From: Chitinophaga vietnamensis
GTDB taxonomy: Bacteria > Bacteroidota > Bacteroidia > Chitinophagales > Chitinophagaceae
DNA length: 64,000 nucleotides
Assembly (NCBI RefSeq): GCF_902167635.1
Contig: NZ_CABHMS010000011.1
Location: 126,501 to 190,500, forward strand
Direction: 5' to 3'
Shown: positions 30,015-39,108 of the stretch, one piece after another
How the letters are laid out: every line of letters starts with the position of its first letter
How positions within the stretch are numbered: position 1 is the stretch's first letter
The notes under the pieces: generated by a model
Seen by the model: only the letters and a program-made list of their open reading frames with translations
Database searches by the model: none
What the model was told of the DNA's origin: nothing
Position numbers and translations under genes: made by a program

Positions 30015-30650
30015 TTATTTGTTGGGTTGCGGTGTTGTTCTCAGATAAGGTTTGATGATCTTATGACCTTTCGGAAAACGTTCCGGGATGTCGGCGGTGG
30101 CTACTGCAGCCGTTACGATAACATCTTCACCGTCTTTCCAGTCGGCGGGTGTAGCAACGCTATACTTCGCGGTGAGCTGGAGGGAGTCGATCACACGCAG
30201 TACTTCGTGGAAGTTTCTGCCGGTAGAAGCCGGGTAGGTGATCGTCAGTTTTACTTTCTTGTCGGGGCCTATTACAAACAGGGACCTTACTGTGAATGTT
30301 TCAGAAGCGTTAGGGTGGATCATGCCATAGAGGTTGGCCACCGTTTTATCTTCATCTGCAATAATAGGAAAAGTTACGTCACAATGTTGTGTTTCGTTGA
30401 TATCTCCTATCCAGCTAAGGTGTTTGTCCAGCGGGTCTACGCTGAGCGCCAGCACTTTAACGTTACGTTTTGCAAATTCTTCCTTTAAAAGCGCGGTTTT
30501 ACCCAGCTCGGTGGTACAAACAGGTGTGAAATCTGCGGGATGCGAGAATAATACGCCCCAGCTATCACCGAGGTAATCGTAAAAACTTATTTCTCCTAAA
30601 GTTGTTTTGGCCTTAAAGTCCGGAGCTGCGTCGCCTAGTCTTAAACTCAT
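30015..30650 (-). CDS. 1-Cys peroxiredoxin (Prx6/AhpC-TSA family)
   Basis: Cytoplasmic peroxidase reducing H2O2 and organic hydroperoxides. 211 residues, typical of Prx6-type enzymes. The peroxidatic Cys45 is in HPADFTPVCTTELG with Thr42 in place, and no resolving cysteine sits at the usual 2-Cys C-terminal position. The C-terminal extension with WKDGEDVIVTAAV and KGHKIIKPYLRTTPQ is characteristic of the Prx6 group. Monogenic, with a terminator and a TATTTTTG element (minus strand, 30678-30671) 20 bases before the ATG. Confidence 0.95.
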   Translation of the reverse strand: MSLRLGDAAPDFKAKTTLGEISFYDYLGDSWGVLFSHPADFTPVCTTELGKTALLKEEFAKRNVKVLALSVDPLDKHLSWIGDINETQHCDVTFPIIADEDKTVANLYGMIHPNASETFTVRSLFVIGPDKKVKLTITYPASTGRNFHEVLRVIDSLQLTAKYSVATPADWKDGEDVIVTAAVATADIPERFPKGHKIIKPYLRTTPQPNK

Positions 30651-30856
30651 AGTTTCTCGATTTACTTGTTCAAAAATAGCATTTTCCTACAAAAGTTATA
30701 GACTTTAAAGGAATTTTTTCGTTTTTTTTCCAGATTTTTTATAAGGGGACTCGGCTAAAATGGGATTGGGGCTAACAAACAGATCGGGTAACAAACCGGA
30801 CAAAAAACAGGGTTAATTCAAACGGATAAAAATATGGTTAGGAAAATATTGTTATA

Positions 30857-31246
30857 TCAGGCGGACTGCTGCAGCTGCCAGGCATAGTAGGCCAGGCTGA
30901 ATTTGGTATCATCAGCCAGGTCTGCTTCCTGCCGGGCGGCTGCATCCTCCAGTTCCAGCTCAAGGTATCCGAGGTATAGGTCGTAGTAGTGGCCCAACGA
31001 TTTCACACATTGCCGGATCTTTTTGTTCACATCTTTACGATGGGTGCTATGATGGGCATTCTTCGCGGCCGCAGGCGGCAACGTAGGCGTAACCGGCGCG
31101 GGTGGCGCCGCTGGCATAGGGATCACTTTTGCAGGTGTCTCTTTCTCTTCCAATGCAAGCCAGTTCACATGTTGCAGGAGGTGCCCGATCAGAACCGGTT
31201 GCTGTGCTTGTACTGCGGATGTATGTGCTGTTTTCATCGCCATCAT
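30857..31246 (-). CDS. Small orphan protein with Pro/Ala-rich linker
   Basis: 129 residues; I do not recognise it. It has an N-terminal helix-like part (VLIGHLLQHVNWLALEEK, about 18-35), a Pro/Ala-rich linker (about 42-63, including MPAAPPAPVTPTLPPAAA), then a predicted helical C-terminal half (KIRQCVKSLGHYYDLYLGYL and an acidic ELELEDAAARQEADLADD). No signal peptide or membrane segment. It is divergent from the WYL regulator 93 bases away, so that regulator may control it. Codon use is like the neighbours, which supports a real gene; start is the first of two adjacent ATGs. Confidence 0.6.
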   Translation of the reverse strand: MMAMKTAHTSAVQAQQPVLIGHLLQHVNWLALEEKETPAKVIPMPAAPPAPVTPTLPPAAAKNAHHSTHRKDVNKKIRQCVKSLGHYYDLYLGYLELELEDAAARQEADLADDTKFSLAYYAWQLQQSA

Positions 31247-31339
31247 GTTTTATTAACGATACAAAAATATCATGGCAACGCGCATTCGATCTGCGTAGTG
31301 AAAAAACTTTACTTATTTTTATTTCCTAAATTTTTGTTT

Positions 31340-32344
31340 GTGCCAAAGAATAAGGATGCGGTATCGCGATACCGCTGGATCGATGAAAGGCTGCGCAACA
31401 AGCGCCTGCCAAAACCTACACTGGAAGCCCTGATCGAGTATGTTTCCGACAAAATGGATACTGCTGTTTCCACCCGTACCATCCAGAAAGATATTCAGGA
31501 TATGCGCCAGGACCCTGAACTGAACTACCTGGCCCCCATCGTATACGACCGCAGCAGCGGTACCTACCGCTATTCCGATGAGAACTTCTCCATCAGCAAT
31601 ATCCCTATTGAAGAAGCCGACCTGCAAGGGTTGGAAATCGCCATCGGCATATTGGAGCAATTCCGCAGTCTGCCGGTGGTGCAACAGTTTGAGGATGCTA
31701 TCCTCAAGATCGCAGCCAGCCTGAAGATGAATCGCGAAGCGCTGCAACACCGGGGCCTGATCAAATTCACGCGCACCACGCAATACAAGGGCGCCGAACA
31801 TATCCCCGAAATAGTGGACGCCATCAAAAACCTGGAAGTGATCCGCATCGCCTACCAGAGCTTCGATCGCGACGAGCCCAAGGAGCATTGGGTAGAACCC
31901 TACCATCTGCGTGAATACCAGCACCGCTTCTACCTCATCGGCAAAAGCCAGCGAACACGCGGTGGCGCAGTGCTCACCTTCGCCCTCGACCGTGTAGTGA
32001 AACTATGGCCTACCATGAAACATTTTGATGAGAAAAATTTCGACGACGCCAGCTATTTTCAGCATGCGATCGGTATTACGGTGCATGACGGAGAGCCGGA
32101 AAACGTGCTGCTGTCCTTCACTCCCCGGCAGGGTAAATATATCAAATCCCAGCCCATACACGCTTCGCAGCGCGTAGTGAAAGACACTGACAAGGAATGC
32201 CGTATATCCCTCAACGTGGTGATCAACCCTGAACTCACGATGACGCTCCTCAGCTATGGCGCCAACGTGAAAGTCCTGGAGCCTGCACACCTGGCCGGCA
32301 AAATGGCCGAAGAAGCCAAAAATATGATGGCCCTGTACAAGTAG
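31340..32344 (+). CDS. WYL-domain transcriptional regulator
   Basis: 334 residues from a GTG start at 31340 (reads MPKNKDAVSRYRWIDERL), which matches the usual N terminus of this family; a longer reading would run antisense into the divergent gene. The N-terminal part (about 1-70) is a winged-helix-like DNA-binding region (PTLEALIEYVSDKM, VSTRTIQKDIQDMR). The middle and C terminus form a WYL ligand-binding domain (IRIAYQSFD, HWVEPYHLREYQHRFYLIGK). WYL proteins sense nucleic acid or nucleotide ligands and often guard defence or DNA-repair genes. The only candidate target visible is the divergent orphan gene. Confidence 0.88.
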   Translation: MPKNKDAVSRYRWIDERLRNKRLPKPTLEALIEYVSDKMDTAVSTRTIQKDIQDMRQDPELNYLAPIVYDRSSGTYRYSDENFSISNIPIEEADLQGLEIAIGILEQFRSLPVVQQFEDAILKIAASLKMNREALQHRGLIKFTRTTQYKGAEHIPEIVDAIKNLEVIRIAYQSFDRDEPKEHWVEPYHLREYQHRFYLIGKSQRTRGGAVLTFALDRVVKLWPTMKHFDEKNFDDASYFQHAIGITVHDGEPENVLLSFTPRQGKYIKSQPIHASQRVVKDTDKECRISLNVVINPELTMTLLSYGANVKVLEPAHLAGKMAEEAKNMMALYK

Positions 32345-32392
32345 AGGCAACCGTTTCGCCGCCGCCAACGTAACAGTTAAAAAACAACTGTT

Positions 32393-32890
32393 ATGCAGTC
32401 CATATCCATCCACAGGCAGTTCAGGCGCCACGCCGCAGCGTGGCTGCTGGCAACAGGCATGCTGTTCTCTGCCTGCAGCAAGAGCAACGACTATGGCGGC
32501 GGCAGCCCGTCGCCATCTACCTACAACCTGAGCGCCTCGCTGAATGGCGCACAGGAAGTACCACCCACTACCAGTTCCGCCACCGGTACCTTCTCCGGCT
32601 CCTATGACCCAGCAAGCTATAAGATCACTTTCACCCTCAGCTGGAATGGCCTCACCGGCCCTCCTACCGCCATGCATATCCACGGCCCTGCCGCGGCCGG
32701 CAGTAATGCTGGCGTGGAAGTGCCCATCACTGGCTTCGCGGCAGCGGCTTCCGGCTCTGTCACCGTTACCGCCACCGTGCTCACACAGGCGCAGGGCACC
32801 GATCTTATCGCCAATAAATATTATGTAAATATTCACACCGCCGCCAATCCGGGCGGCGAAATACGCGGACAGATCAGCGCCTCTAAATAA
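32393..32890 (+). CDS. CHRD-domain lipoprotein
   Basis: 165 residues. The N-terminal lipoprotein signal has a hydrophobic stretch ending LFSACSKSN; Cys24 would be lipidated. A CHRD domain fills the rest: LSASLNGAQEVPPTTSSATG, the AMHIHGPA motif, and VNIHTAANPGGEIRGQI at the end. CHRD domains were first described in chordin, and bacterial copies are common secreted or surface proteins of unknown role. It follows the WYL gene by 48 bases on the same strand. A long inverted repeat overlaps its stop codon and ends it. Confidence 0.9.
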   Translation: MQSISIHRQFRRHAAAWLLATGMLFSACSKSNDYGGGSPSPSTYNLSASLNGAQEVPPTTSSATGTFSGSYDPASYKITFTLSWNGLTGPPTAMHIHGPAAAGSNAGVEVPITGFAAAASGSVTVTATVLTQAQGTDLIANKYYVNIHTAANPGGEIRGQISASK

Positions 32891-32953
32891 TCATTGCATA
32901 AAAAAAGGCCCTGCTGCGAAATGCAGCAGGGCCTTTTTTATGCAATGATTATT
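32886..32953. terminator. Long bidirectional terminator between CHRD and LolA-like genes
   Basis: Arms of 32 and 31 bases (32886-32917 and 32923-32953) complementary except for one extra A, with core AAAAAAGGCCCTGCTGC. A-rich left and T-rich right flanks within the arms serve both strands. The arms touch the stop codons of both converging genes. Confidence 0.9.
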
Positions 32954-33677
32954 ATTGTTGCGGCTTGTTGAACAAAGTATCAGCTACCGGCTTGTTCACA
33001 TCCAGGCGCTGTACCGTAACAATCACGCCCATCGGGCCTTGTGAGGTAGTGCCGGGATATACGTAACCTTCCGCGTTTTTCTTGTAGTCAGACAGTTCTG
33101 TTACCAGCTCCATATCTTTTCCCTGTACGTTCAGGGTATTGGTAGTTTTCACAATGTAGTAAGACCCTGCATCGATATAGGCATAGCCATCTTTACCTTC
33201 TTTGTTGGTCACTTTCAGTTTAAAAGCAGGCTTGCCGTTTACGGTATCTTTACCCATCAGCGCTACTTTCTTGCCTTTGGCGGCATAATCATATAATTCG
33301 CTGCCGGAGATATCCAGCTGGCCTTTCATTACTTTCAGCGTATTGGCGTCCATATCCTGTGGAGAGGTTTGACCCATTACCGGCATCTGCATCCAGCCGG
33401 AATCGCCTCTTACTACCTGGATATTCTGTGTGCCCATCACGTCAAACTCCATGCGCATGGCTTTGTTGTGCTCTACCCATCTTTTGAAAGGCATTTCCTG
33501 ACCCTGCGTAGATACCTGTCCTTCGAGGTATTGCGTTTTCACGCCTTTTATCTTATCTACACCGCCCATAGCAGTGAAATGTTTCTTTAATATTTCTTCC
33601 AGTGATTGACCGAAAGAAACGTGGCTGTTCAGAAACAGCAAGCTGGTAATCAGGGTTAAGATCTTGAAATATCTCAT
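32952..33677 (-). CDS. LolA-like exported protein (outer-membrane lipoprotein-sorting-like fold)
   Basis: 241 residues with a signal peptide (FKILTLITSLLFLNSHVSFG, cleavage near 23). The mature start SLEEILKKHFTAMGGVDKIK and the repeating beta pattern (YLEGQVSTQGQEMPFKRWV, VVRGDSGWMQMPVMGQ, KLKVTNKEGKDGYAYID) fit the LolA/LolB-like half-barrel family often annotated as lipoprotein-sorting proteins in Bacteroidota. No transport role is proven for such paralogues. Monogenic, convergent with the CHRD gene, divergent from ade. Confidence 0.8.
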   Translation of the reverse strand: MRYFKILTLITSLLFLNSHVSFGQSLEEILKKHFTAMGGVDKIKGVKTQYLEGQVSTQGQEMPFKRWVEHNKAMRMEFDVMGTQNIQVVRGDSGWMQMPVMGQTSPQDMDANTLKVMKGQLDISGSELYDYAAKGKKVALMGKDTVNGKPAFKLKVTNKEGKDGYAYIDAGSYYIVKTTNTLNVQGKDMELVTELSDYKKNAEGYVYPGTTSQGPMGVIVTVQRLDVNKPVADTLFNKPQQ

Positions 33678-33740
33678 AAAAAAATTTTATCGAATAAAGA
33701 TAATATAAAAACAACTCCACGCTCCATCTCGCCAATTATT

Positions 33741-33748
33741 TAGTTTTG
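33741..33748 (+). promoter_or_regulatory. Candidate -7 element of ade
   Basis: TAGTTTTG matches TAnnTTTG exactly and ends 4 bases before the ade ATG, so the transcript could be leaderless. No TTG is found 19-20 bases upstream. Confidence 0.35.
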
Positions 33749-33752
33749 CCAG

Positions 33753-35390
33753 ATGAATACATTCCAGATATCCGGTAATCTGATAGATGTCCTGCAACAG
33801 GAGATCTATCCCGCCACGCTGCACATCGTTGATGGACGTATCCGGCGGATAGTACGCAATAATGATACCACGGCGGCAGGCTACATCCTGCCGGGCTTTA
33901 CGGACGCGCATGTACATGTGGAGAGCTCTATGCTCATCCCCTCTGAATTTGCGCGCCTCGCCGTGGTGCATGGCACCATCGCCACCGTGAGCGACCCGCA
34001 TGAAATTGCCAATGTGATGGGGGTGAAAGGTGTGGAATATATGCTCAATAATGGCAAACAGGTCCCTTTCAAATTCAGCTTTGGCGCGCCCTCCTGCGTG
34101 CCGGCCACTGTTTTTGAAACGGCCGGCGCCACCGTTACCGTAAACGATATCAAACATTTGCTGCAACGGGATGATATCGGTTACCTGACGGAGATGATGA
34201 ATTTCCCCGGTGTACTGCACCAGGACCCCGACGTCATGGCCAAGATCGCGGCGGCCAAAGCCGTGAACAAGCCTGTTGACGGCCACGCACCGAGCCTCCG
34301 CGGCGATGATGCCCGCCGCTATATCGCTGCCGGCATCAGCACCGACCACGAATGTTTTACACTGGAAGAAGCACAGGAGAAGCTGTCCTACGGCATGCAT
34401 ATACTCATCCGCGAAGGCAGCGCCGCCAAAAACTTTGAAGCACTGATACCATTGCTCCATGATCACCCGGAAAAGATCATGTTCTGCAGCGACGATAAAC
34501 ATCCCGACAACCTCGAGGAAGGACATATCAACCAACTCGTAAAACGCGCGCTGGCAAAGGGTATCGACCTGTTCAAAGTGTTGCGCGCCGCCTGCGTGAA
34601 CCCGGTACTGCATTACAAGCTGCATAACGGCCTCCTGCGCGAAAACGATCCTGCCGATTTCATCGTGATCGATAACACACAGGATTTTAATGTGCTCGCC
34701 ACTTACATCGAGGGGCAAAAAGTAGCAGAGAAGGGCCGCACGCTGATCCCTTCCGCTCCCTGCGCTCCTGTCAATAATTTTGTATGCGAAACCAAACAAC
34801 CCGCAGATTTTCGTATATCCGTTGACGGTAGCGACCGTATAAAAGTGAAAGTGATCGGCGCCCTGGATGGCCAGCTGATCACACTGAAACAGGAAGCCCT
34901 GCTGCCCGTGGAAAATGGCGCCCTGCAAGGCGATACCATGCAGGATGTACTGAAACTCACGGTGGTGAACCGCTACCGCCCGTCTGCGCCCGCTATGGCA
35001 TTTATACATGGTTTCGGCCTGAAACAAGGCGCCATCGCCTCGTCCGTAGCGCACGACAGCCATAACATTATTGCAGTAGGAACAGATGATGAGCAGATAT
35101 GCGCCGCCGTGAACGCCGTTATTGCTGCCCAGGGCGGCATCAGCGTAGCCGGCAAAGCGGGCGTAGAAGTATTGCCGCTGCCGGTGGCCGGCCTGATGAG
35201 TAACCTCGACGGCTATACGATTGCAGCGCAATACAGCGCGCTCGACAAAGCCGCCAAAGCCCTGGGATCCACGCTGGCATCGCCTTTCATGACCTTATCA
35301 TTCATGGCCCTCCTCGTGATCCCTCACCTCAAACTCAGTGATCTCGGCTTGTTTGACGGAGACAATTTTTCTTTTACGACTATTGACTAA
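33753..35390 (+). CDS. ade: Adenine deaminase
   Basis: Converts adenine to hypoxanthine in purine salvage. 545 residues, matching Ade-type (amidohydrolase superfamily) enzymes rather than adenosine-deaminase-like ones. Metal-binding HxH is in GFTDAHVHVESSML; further signature segments are VSDPHEIANVMG, DGHAPSLRG, STDHECFTLEEAQEKL and CSDDKHPDNL. The C-terminal adenine deaminase domain includes HGFGLKQGAIASSVAHDSHN. Its end overlaps the convergent anmK gene by 11 bases. Confidence 0.96.
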   Translation: MNTFQISGNLIDVLQQEIYPATLHIVDGRIRRIVRNNDTTAAGYILPGFTDAHVHVESSMLIPSEFARLAVVHGTIATVSDPHEIANVMGVKGVEYMLNNGKQVPFKFSFGAPSCVPATVFETAGATVTVNDIKHLLQRDDIGYLTEMMNFPGVLHQDPDVMAKIAAAKAVNKPVDGHAPSLRGDDARRYIAAGISTDHECFTLEEAQEKLSYGMHILIREGSAAKNFEALIPLLHDHPEKIMFCSDDKHPDNLEEGHINQLVKRALAKGIDLFKVLRAACVNPVLHYKLHNGLLRENDPADFIVIDNTQDFNVLATYIEGQKVAEKGRTLIPSAPCAPVNNFVCETKQPADFRISVDGSDRIKVKVIGALDGQLITLKQEALLPVENGALQGDTMQDVLKLTVVNRYRPSAPAMAFIHGFGLKQGAIASSVAHDSHNIIAVGTDDEQICAAVNAVIAAQGGISVAGKAGVEVLPLPVAGLMSNLDGYTIAAQYSALDKAAKALGSTLASPFMTLSFMALLVIPHLKLSDLGLFDGDNFSFTTID

Positions 35391-36477
35391 CCCACAGGGC
35401 GCCACCGATACTATCGCGGCTGGCGCCTGTTACAGACGACAGCACATTATTTTCCTGCCGCCAGCGAAGCGCACCGATAAGCGCCATCACCAGTGCTTCT
35501 TTGAAGCTCACGGTGGTGGCATCCGGCACCGTAACGCTGATGCCCAATGGCGCCAGTTGTTCTGCAATACTATTGACCATAAAAGTATTGAAAGCGCCGC
35601 CGCCGGTGATCAGCATCTTCGCTCCCCCTTCTACCGCCGGCAGCTGACGTTGCAATGCAGCAGCGGCTTTCGCCACCTGCACCGCAATATGATCTGTATA
35701 AGTACGGAGCTTGCCCTGCACCGATATGGACAGCGCGGTGATCATAGGCAGCACGGTGCCGGTGCCGAAATCATTGGCCAGCGATTTAGGCCATGGCTCG
35801 CTGTAGTAGGGCAAGGCATTGAGCTGTTGCAGGAGTGCGGCATCTTTTACGCCGCCTTGCGCCAGTTGGCCGCCATCGTCATAAGGGCGGCCCAGCACGG
35901 CCGCGAGCGCATTGAGCACACGGTTACAGGGGCATATATCGAAAGCCGTAAAGCCATCAGGCAGCGCTGCTGATATGTTGGCGATGCCGCCAAGGTTCAA
36001 CCAGTATTGATATCCGGGGAATAGATATTTTTCGCCGACAGGTACGATGGGAGCGCCTTGTCCGCCGAGTGCCACATCCATCGCGCGAAGATCGCTGATA
36101 ACGGGGAGGCCTGTTACAGCGGCAATAGCGGCGCCATCACCCAGCTGGGCGGTCATCTTGCCCGCAGGAAGGTGAAAAGTAGTGTGTCCGTGAGAAGCGA
36201 TGAAATGTACTTTATGATCCAGCTGATGCGTCTCGATAAATTTCAGGATGCGATGGCCGGTATAATGACCGTATTCACTGTGCAGCAGCAGGTAATCGCG
36301 GGCAGGCAGGGAAGTAGCATTGGTCAGTTTGTTCACCCATTCCGGCTCATATGGCAGGCTTTCGGATGCTTTGATAGCATAGGTCCATTGTCCCCGTACT
36401 TCGGTCAGTTCTGCGAAAACCAGGTCCAGTCCATCAAGAGAGCTGCCCGACATAGTGCCAATCACATTGTATACCAT
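35380..36477 (-). CDS. anmK: Anhydro-N-acetylmuramic acid kinase
   Basis: Phosphorylates 1,6-anhydro-MurNAc during peptidoglycan recycling, giving MurNAc-6-phosphate. 365 residues from ATG 36477 (MVYNVIGTMSGSSLDGLDLV). A TTG six codons earlier is possible but less likely. The ATP-binding GTMSGSSLDG, the HGHTTFHLP segment, the catalytic region MDVALGGQGAPIVPVGE and the late ITGGGAFNTFMV are all present. It is one of several wall genes in the window but not in an operon with them. Tail-to-tail overlap with ade. Confidence 0.96.
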   Translation of the reverse strand: MVYNVIGTMSGSSLDGLDLVFAELTEVRGQWTYAIKASESLPYEPEWVNKLTNATSLPARDYLLLHSEYGHYTGHRILKFIETHQLDHKVHFIASHGHTTFHLPAGKMTAQLGDGAAIAAVTGLPVISDLRAMDVALGGQGAPIVPVGEKYLFPGYQYWLNLGGIANISAALPDGFTAFDICPCNRVLNALAAVLGRPYDDGGQLAQGGVKDAALLQQLNALPYYSEPWPKSLANDFGTGTVLPMITALSISVQGKLRTYTDHIAVQVAKAAAALQRQLPAVEGGAKMLITGGGAFNTFMVNSIAEQLAPLGISVTVPDATTVSFKEALVMALIGALRWRQENNVLSSVTGASRDSIGGALWVSQ

Positions 36478-36577
36478 CAGATAAAATTTGGGCAAAGGTA
36501 AGCAAAGAGAAAATTTATCTGCGGCTTTATGGAATACTGTTCATCTCCGGCATCATGCCGGCAGAAAATCTTTCCTT

Positions 36578-38386
36578 ATGCGCAGATATCTCTCTTTATT
36601 ATTCCTCTCCTGCCTGATGACACTGCGGGCAGATGCCCAATCCCGGCTGCTTTCCGGCTACGTAAAAGATGCCCAAACCCACGACGCCCTGGCGGGCGTA
36701 TTGGTGCGTGTAGTCAATACCGATATCATGGCCAGCACCGATAAAAATGGCCACTATAGCCTGAAAGTGGCTGGCAGCGTAACGTTGGAGGCCATCTACC
36801 TGGGTTATCAGCGTGCGGTGGTAAAAGTAAGTGAACAAACTACTTCCAAAGATATTTTCCTGCAAGCCGATACCAGGGCATTAAGTGAAGTAGTGGTGGC
36901 CCGCGGCAATTATAACGTCAAAGCCATGAGCATAGTGCCTTCTCCGGCGAAAATATACTTCCGTGGTAACGATGATTTTACCGAGTCTTATGCTGCCATT
37001 CATGAAAACGTTTTCCACAATGTAAGCGACCAGCCCCTCAGCACATTCAGCTCCGATGTAGACCGTGCTTCGTACAGCAATGTGCGCCGCTTTCTCAATA
37101 ACGGCAGCATGCCCGTTCCGGACGCGGTGCGGGTGGAAGAGATGATCAATTATTTCGATTACCATTATAAAGCGCCGCAGGGCAAAGACCCGGTGGCTAT
37201 CTATTCGGATATGGCCGTCTGTCCCTGGAATACCCGTCATCAGCTGGTGCGCATTGCCTTGCAGGCCAAAACCATTGACACCAAAGACTTACCGCCTTCC
37301 AACCTGGTTTTTCTGATAGATGTTTCCGGCTCGATGAATGAGCCCAACAAGCTGCCCCTGGTAAAAAAGGCCTTCAAGGCCTTGGTGCAGCAGCTACGCC
37401 CACAGGATCGTGTAGCCATCGTGGTATACGCCGGCGCTGCCGGCGAGGTGCTGCCTTCCACTTCCGGCGACCGCAAAGCGGATATCATCAAAGCGCTGGA
37501 AGACTTGCAACCCGGCGGTTCCACCGCCGGTGGCGAAGGCATCACCCTGGCGTATAATATCGCCGCCAAGCACTTTCTCAAGAAGGGCAACAACCGCGTG
37601 ATACTGGCTACCGACGGGGATTTCAACGTAGGCCCTTCTTCGGCAGGCGAACTGGAAAGATTGATAGAAAGTAAACGTGATAAAGGCATCTACCTGTCGG
37701 TGCTGGGCTTCGGCATGGGCAACCTTAAAGATGTTACGATGGAAACCATCGCCGACAAAGGCAATGGCAACTATGCCTACATCGATAACTTTGAAGAGGC
37801 CCGCCGCACCTTCGTTACGGAGTTTGGCGGTACCCTGTTCACCATCGCCAAAGATGTGAAGCTGCAGGTGGAGTTCAATCCACGATTCGTACAGGCGTAC
37901 CGGTTAGTAGGCTACGAAAACCGTGTGATGCAAAATGAAGATTTCAACAACGATAAAAAAGATGCCGGCGATATGGGCATGGGCCACACCGTTACCGCTC
38001 TCTATGAAATCATTCCTACCGGCGCCAAAGGCGAAAAAGTAAATTGGGTAGACCCGCTCAAATACCAGCAACCTAAAATTATTGGCAGCGGTTCGGAAGT
38101 GCTGACCGTGAAGATGCGTTACAAACAGCCCGACAGCAACACCAGCGCGCTGGTAGAAGAAGTGTTGCGATACAACGACAACAAGATCGAAAGCAGCAAC
38201 AGCGATTTCCGTATGGCGGCCGCTGTGGCGGCTTTCGGGCAACTGCTGCGCAATTCCGCTTTCAAGGGCACCGCTACCTACGACCAGGTGCTGACATGGG
38301 CCACCAGCGCCAAAGGCGATGATCCTGAAGGTTATCGCGCTGAATTTATTCAGCTGGTAAAAAAAGCGAAGCTCCTCGATAAGTAA
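36578..38386 (+). CDS. VWA-domain protein (YfbK-like) with CarboxypepD_reg-like N-terminal domain
   Basis: 602 residues from ATG 36578. Signal peptide about 1-21 (YLSLLFLSCLMTLRADAQ). The first mature domain (about 24-100, LLSGYVKDAQTHDALAGVLV) is the carboxypeptidase-regulatory-like fold typical of TonB-receptor N termini. Next comes a YfbK-type N region (FSSDVDRASYSNVRRFLNNG, VRVEEMINYFDYHY). A VWA domain with MIDAS motif DVSGSMN follows (about 250-420), then a DUF3520-like C terminus. Known relatives are periplasmic or surface proteins of unclear role; metal-dependent protein binding is likely. Apparently a single-gene unit. Confidence 0.9.
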   Translation: MRRYLSLLFLSCLMTLRADAQSRLLSGYVKDAQTHDALAGVLVRVVNTDIMASTDKNGHYSLKVAGSVTLEAIYLGYQRAVVKVSEQTTSKDIFLQADTRALSEVVVARGNYNVKAMSIVPSPAKIYFRGNDDFTESYAAIHENVFHNVSDQPLSTFSSDVDRASYSNVRRFLNNGSMPVPDAVRVEEMINYFDYHYKAPQGKDPVAIYSDMAVCPWNTRHQLVRIALQAKTIDTKDLPPSNLVFLIDVSGSMNEPNKLPLVKKAFKALVQQLRPQDRVAIVVYAGAAGEVLPSTSGDRKADIIKALEDLQPGGSTAGGEGITLAYNIAAKHFLKKGNNRVILATDGDFNVGPSSAGELERLIESKRDKGIYLSVLGFGMGNLKDVTMETIADKGNGNYAYIDNFEEARRTFVTEFGGTLFTIAKDVKLQVEFNPRFVQAYRLVGYENRVMQNEDFNNDKKDAGDMGMGHTVTALYEIIPTGAKGEKVNWVDPLKYQQPKIIGSGSEVLTVKMRYKQPDSNTSALVEEVLRYNDNKIESSNSDFRMAAAVAAFGQLLRNSAFKGTATYDQVLTWATSAKGDDPEGYRAEFIQLVKKAKLLDK

Positions 38387-38431
38387 GCATCAACTATTTT
38401 CGGTAATTTGCCGGCTCAAAGAGGAAAGCTC

Positions 38432-39085
38432 ATGATTATCAATTTAAGTGAAACTAATTCGCTGGTAGGAGAATGGCTTAGCGAGATCAGGAATATTGAA
38501 GTGCAGCAAGATCGTATGCGCTTCCGCCGCAACATGGAAAGGTTGGGCGAAGTAGCCGCATATGAGATCAGCAAAACGCTGGAATATGTTGAAAAAGAAG
38601 TGACCACTCCTATGGGGATTGCCAACTGCCGTGTGCTGAAATCACAGCCCGTATTGGCTACTATCCTGCGTGCCGGGCTGGCGCTGCATCAGGGATTGCT
38701 TCATTATTTCGACAAGGCAGACCATGCGTTCATTTCGGCCTACCGCAAACATAATCATGATGGTTCTTTTGATATTAGTCTGGAATATGTGAGCAGTCCT
38801 TCCATTGAAGGGCAGGTGCTGATCCTCTCCGACCCCATGCTGGCCACCGGCGCGTCTTTGGTGAAAACTATCGAGCATCTCGAAGAGATCGGAAAGCCGG
38901 TACATATCCATCTTGTAGTGGCGATCGCCTGCACCGTGGGCATCGAATATGTGCTGCGCAATACCAAGGCCAATCTCACGATCTGGGCCGGAGATATCGA
39001 CGACGAGCTCACTGCCAAAGGCTATATTGTACCAGGCCTCGGCGATGCAGGCGATCTCGCCTTCGGCAATAAACTGCAACAATAA
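38432..39085 (+). CDS. upp: Uracil phosphoribosyltransferase
   Basis: Pyrimidine salvage: uracil plus PRPP to UMP. 217 residues from ATG 38432 (MIINLSETNSLVGEW). The family core is clear: ATILRAGLALHQGLLHYFD, the PRPP loop VLILSDPMLATGASLVKTIE, and the uracil-binding end WAGDIDDELTAKGYIVPGLG followed by GDAGDLAFG. Forty-five bases after the VWA gene. Transcript end is probably the palindrome at 39109-39164. Confidence 0.96.
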   Translation: MIINLSETNSLVGEWLSEIRNIEVQQDRMRFRRNMERLGEVAAYEISKTLEYVEKEVTTPMGIANCRVLKSQPVLATILRAGLALHQGLLHYFDKADHAFISAYRKHNHDGSFDISLEYVSSPSIEGQVLILSDPMLATGASLVKTIEHLEEIGKPVHIHLVVAIACTVGIEYVLRNTKANLTIWAGDIDDELTAKGYIVPGLGDAGDLAFGNKLQQ

Positions 39086-39108
39086 TTGTTGGATGTAAGA
39101 ATTTATAG

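Noticed and set aside
30989-31339. N-terminal extension of the WYL regulator gene
   Set aside because: The extra 117 codons run antisense to the orphan small gene and are Arg/His-rich noise; the WYL family begins at the GTG at 31340.
33687-35231. 514-codon open frame antisense to ade
   Set aside because: Fully covered by adenine deaminase with intact motifs; the antisense product is low-complexity His/Arg-rich and resembles no protein.
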